The notes under the pieces were generated by a model, which did no database searches, was not told where the DNA came from, and worked only from the letters and a program-made list of their open reading frames with translations. From the NCBI GenBank assembly GCA_022447925.1, contig JAKUTS010000007.1, positions 13,023-77,022 on the forward strand: DNA of 64,000 nt. The letters run 5' to 3'. Shown piece by piece: positions 63,566 to 64,000 of this stretch (positions are counted from its first letter, which is position 1; each line of letters starts with the position of its first letter). The translations under genes and the position numbers were made by a program. The DNA comes from SAR202 cluster bacterium. Lineage in GTDB: Bacteria > Chloroflexota > Dehalococcoidia > Lucifugimonadales > UBA2962.

Positions 63566-64000
63566 ATGAACAACACAAATACGTATATTAATAAGTCTAT
63601 ATTGGGTATATTTGCTCATCCTGATGATGAAACTTCTGGGGCTGGATGCACTTTTACAAAATTTGCTCGAATGGGAGCAAATGTAACTGTTATCACAGCT
63701 ACAAGAGGTGAGCTTGGAACATTAGGCACAGGAGATCTATCAGTTAGTAGGGAGCAATTACCAGGAGTACGTGAAAATGAACTGCGACAGGTATTAGCAT
63801 TGTTCGGAGCAAATCCCCCGATACTGCTTGGTTATAAAGACCAAGAAGTACAACATGAAGAAACGGAAGTCATAGCAGGCACACTGCTCAATTATATGAA
63901 ACGTATTGAACCTGATGTGGTAATTACTTTTGGTCCTCAGGGAATATCTAAGCATTCTGATCATATTGCTATACATAACGCGTCGCTCAGCGCATTCAAT
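63566..64000 (+). CDS. PIG-L/LmbE-like deacetylase (cut by window edge)
   Basis: N-terminal 145 residues of a zinc-dependent deacetylase. The motif FAHPDDETSGAG (first metal site) is near residue 17. GPQGISKHSDH (the second site) is near residue 126. Rossmann-like strands (NVTVITATRGELG) lie between them. Family members deacetylate N-acetylglucosaminyl compounds, as in mycothiol and bacillithiol synthesis. It is divergent from the aminotransferase. Confidence 0.9.
   Translation, partial: MNNTNTYINKSILGIFAHPDDETSGAGCTFTKFARMGANVTVITATRGELGTLGTGDLSVSREQLPGVRENELRQVLALFGANPPILLGYKDQEVQHEETEVIAGTLLNYMKRIEPDVVITFGPQGISKHSDHIAIHNASLSAFN

Noticed and set aside
1-64000. CRISPR arrays, insertion sequences, integrases or prophage genes
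   Set aside because: I saw no direct-repeat array, terminal inverted repeats with transposase, or phage structural genes.

Overview
The window looks like the chromosome of a free-living, AT-rich bacterium (about 40% GC by eye). It is densely packed with short operons and many 1-4 base gene overlaps. Several traits fit a marine Chloroflexota lineage (SAR202 / Dehalococcoidia-like): a DnaD-like protein and a DnaC-type loader beside DnaB, many scavenging and catabolic oxidoreductases (enolase-superfamily dehydratase, luciferase-like flavin oxidoreductase, phytoene-desaturase-like FAD enzyme, SDRs), peptide-type ABC permeases and FG-GAP/ASPIC lipoproteins. This placement is an inference from gene content, with no marker-gene tree behind it. 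There are no rRNA genes, insertion sequences, integrases or CRISPR arrays that I can see.

Layout. 1-12 kb is accessory metabolism: a truncated amidase, a peptide-type permease pair, a large FG-GAP/ASPIC lipoprotein, a run of FAD oxidoreductase - Gfo/Idh/MocA dehydrogenase - enolase-superfamily dehydratase - small lipoprotein, then opposing genes for a 3-hydroxyisobutyrate-dehydrogenase-like enzyme, a VOC protein and a PLP-dependent deaminase. 12-17 kb holds tRNA-Lys, lepB, dcd and a complete riboflavin operon (ribD-ribE-ribBA-ribH), followed by tRNA-Gln and tRNA-Glu. 17-28 kb is a second accessory block: cyclase, SDR, class III aminotransferase, an unlisted 28-residue membrane microprotein, a beta-lactamase-fold protein, an opposing peptide-type ABC operon (binding protein, hairpin, two permeases), then a zinc alcohol dehydrogenase, a flavin oxidoreductase and a HIT protein.

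28-38 kb is core information processing. On the minus strand rplI-dnaB-dnaD-like-tandem dnaC forms a replication operon. On the plus strand rpsP-khpA-rimM-yebC-ruvC-ruvA-uvrB follows, then a SufT-like protein and an Mrp-type ATPase. 38-48 kb has a NitT/TauT-type ABC transporter, an alpha/beta hydrolase lacking the usual Ser, an enoyl-CoA hydratase, a CoxG-like protein, an IMPase-family protein, trhO and acs. 47.7-52 kb carries a broken enoyl-CoA hydratase remnant, moaD-moaE-miaB and nadA-nadC. 52-64 kb is mostly minus strand: dtd, an FmdB-like protein, and the run lspA-rluD-gltX-purQ-EamA(split by one in-frame amber codon)-purL, then PLP enzymes and a truncated PIG-L deacetylase.

No single obviously new multi-gene system stands out. 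The best leads are the internally duplicated DnaC-type loader (two intact P-loop modules in one chain) beside a DnaD-like protein and DnaB, the in-frame TAG-split EamA transporter, and the translationally coupled 28-residue membrane microprotein. Several family members also have altered key residues: Mrp without CxxC, hydrolase with GHGAG, IMPase with DPLCGT, and MoaD ending GGK.
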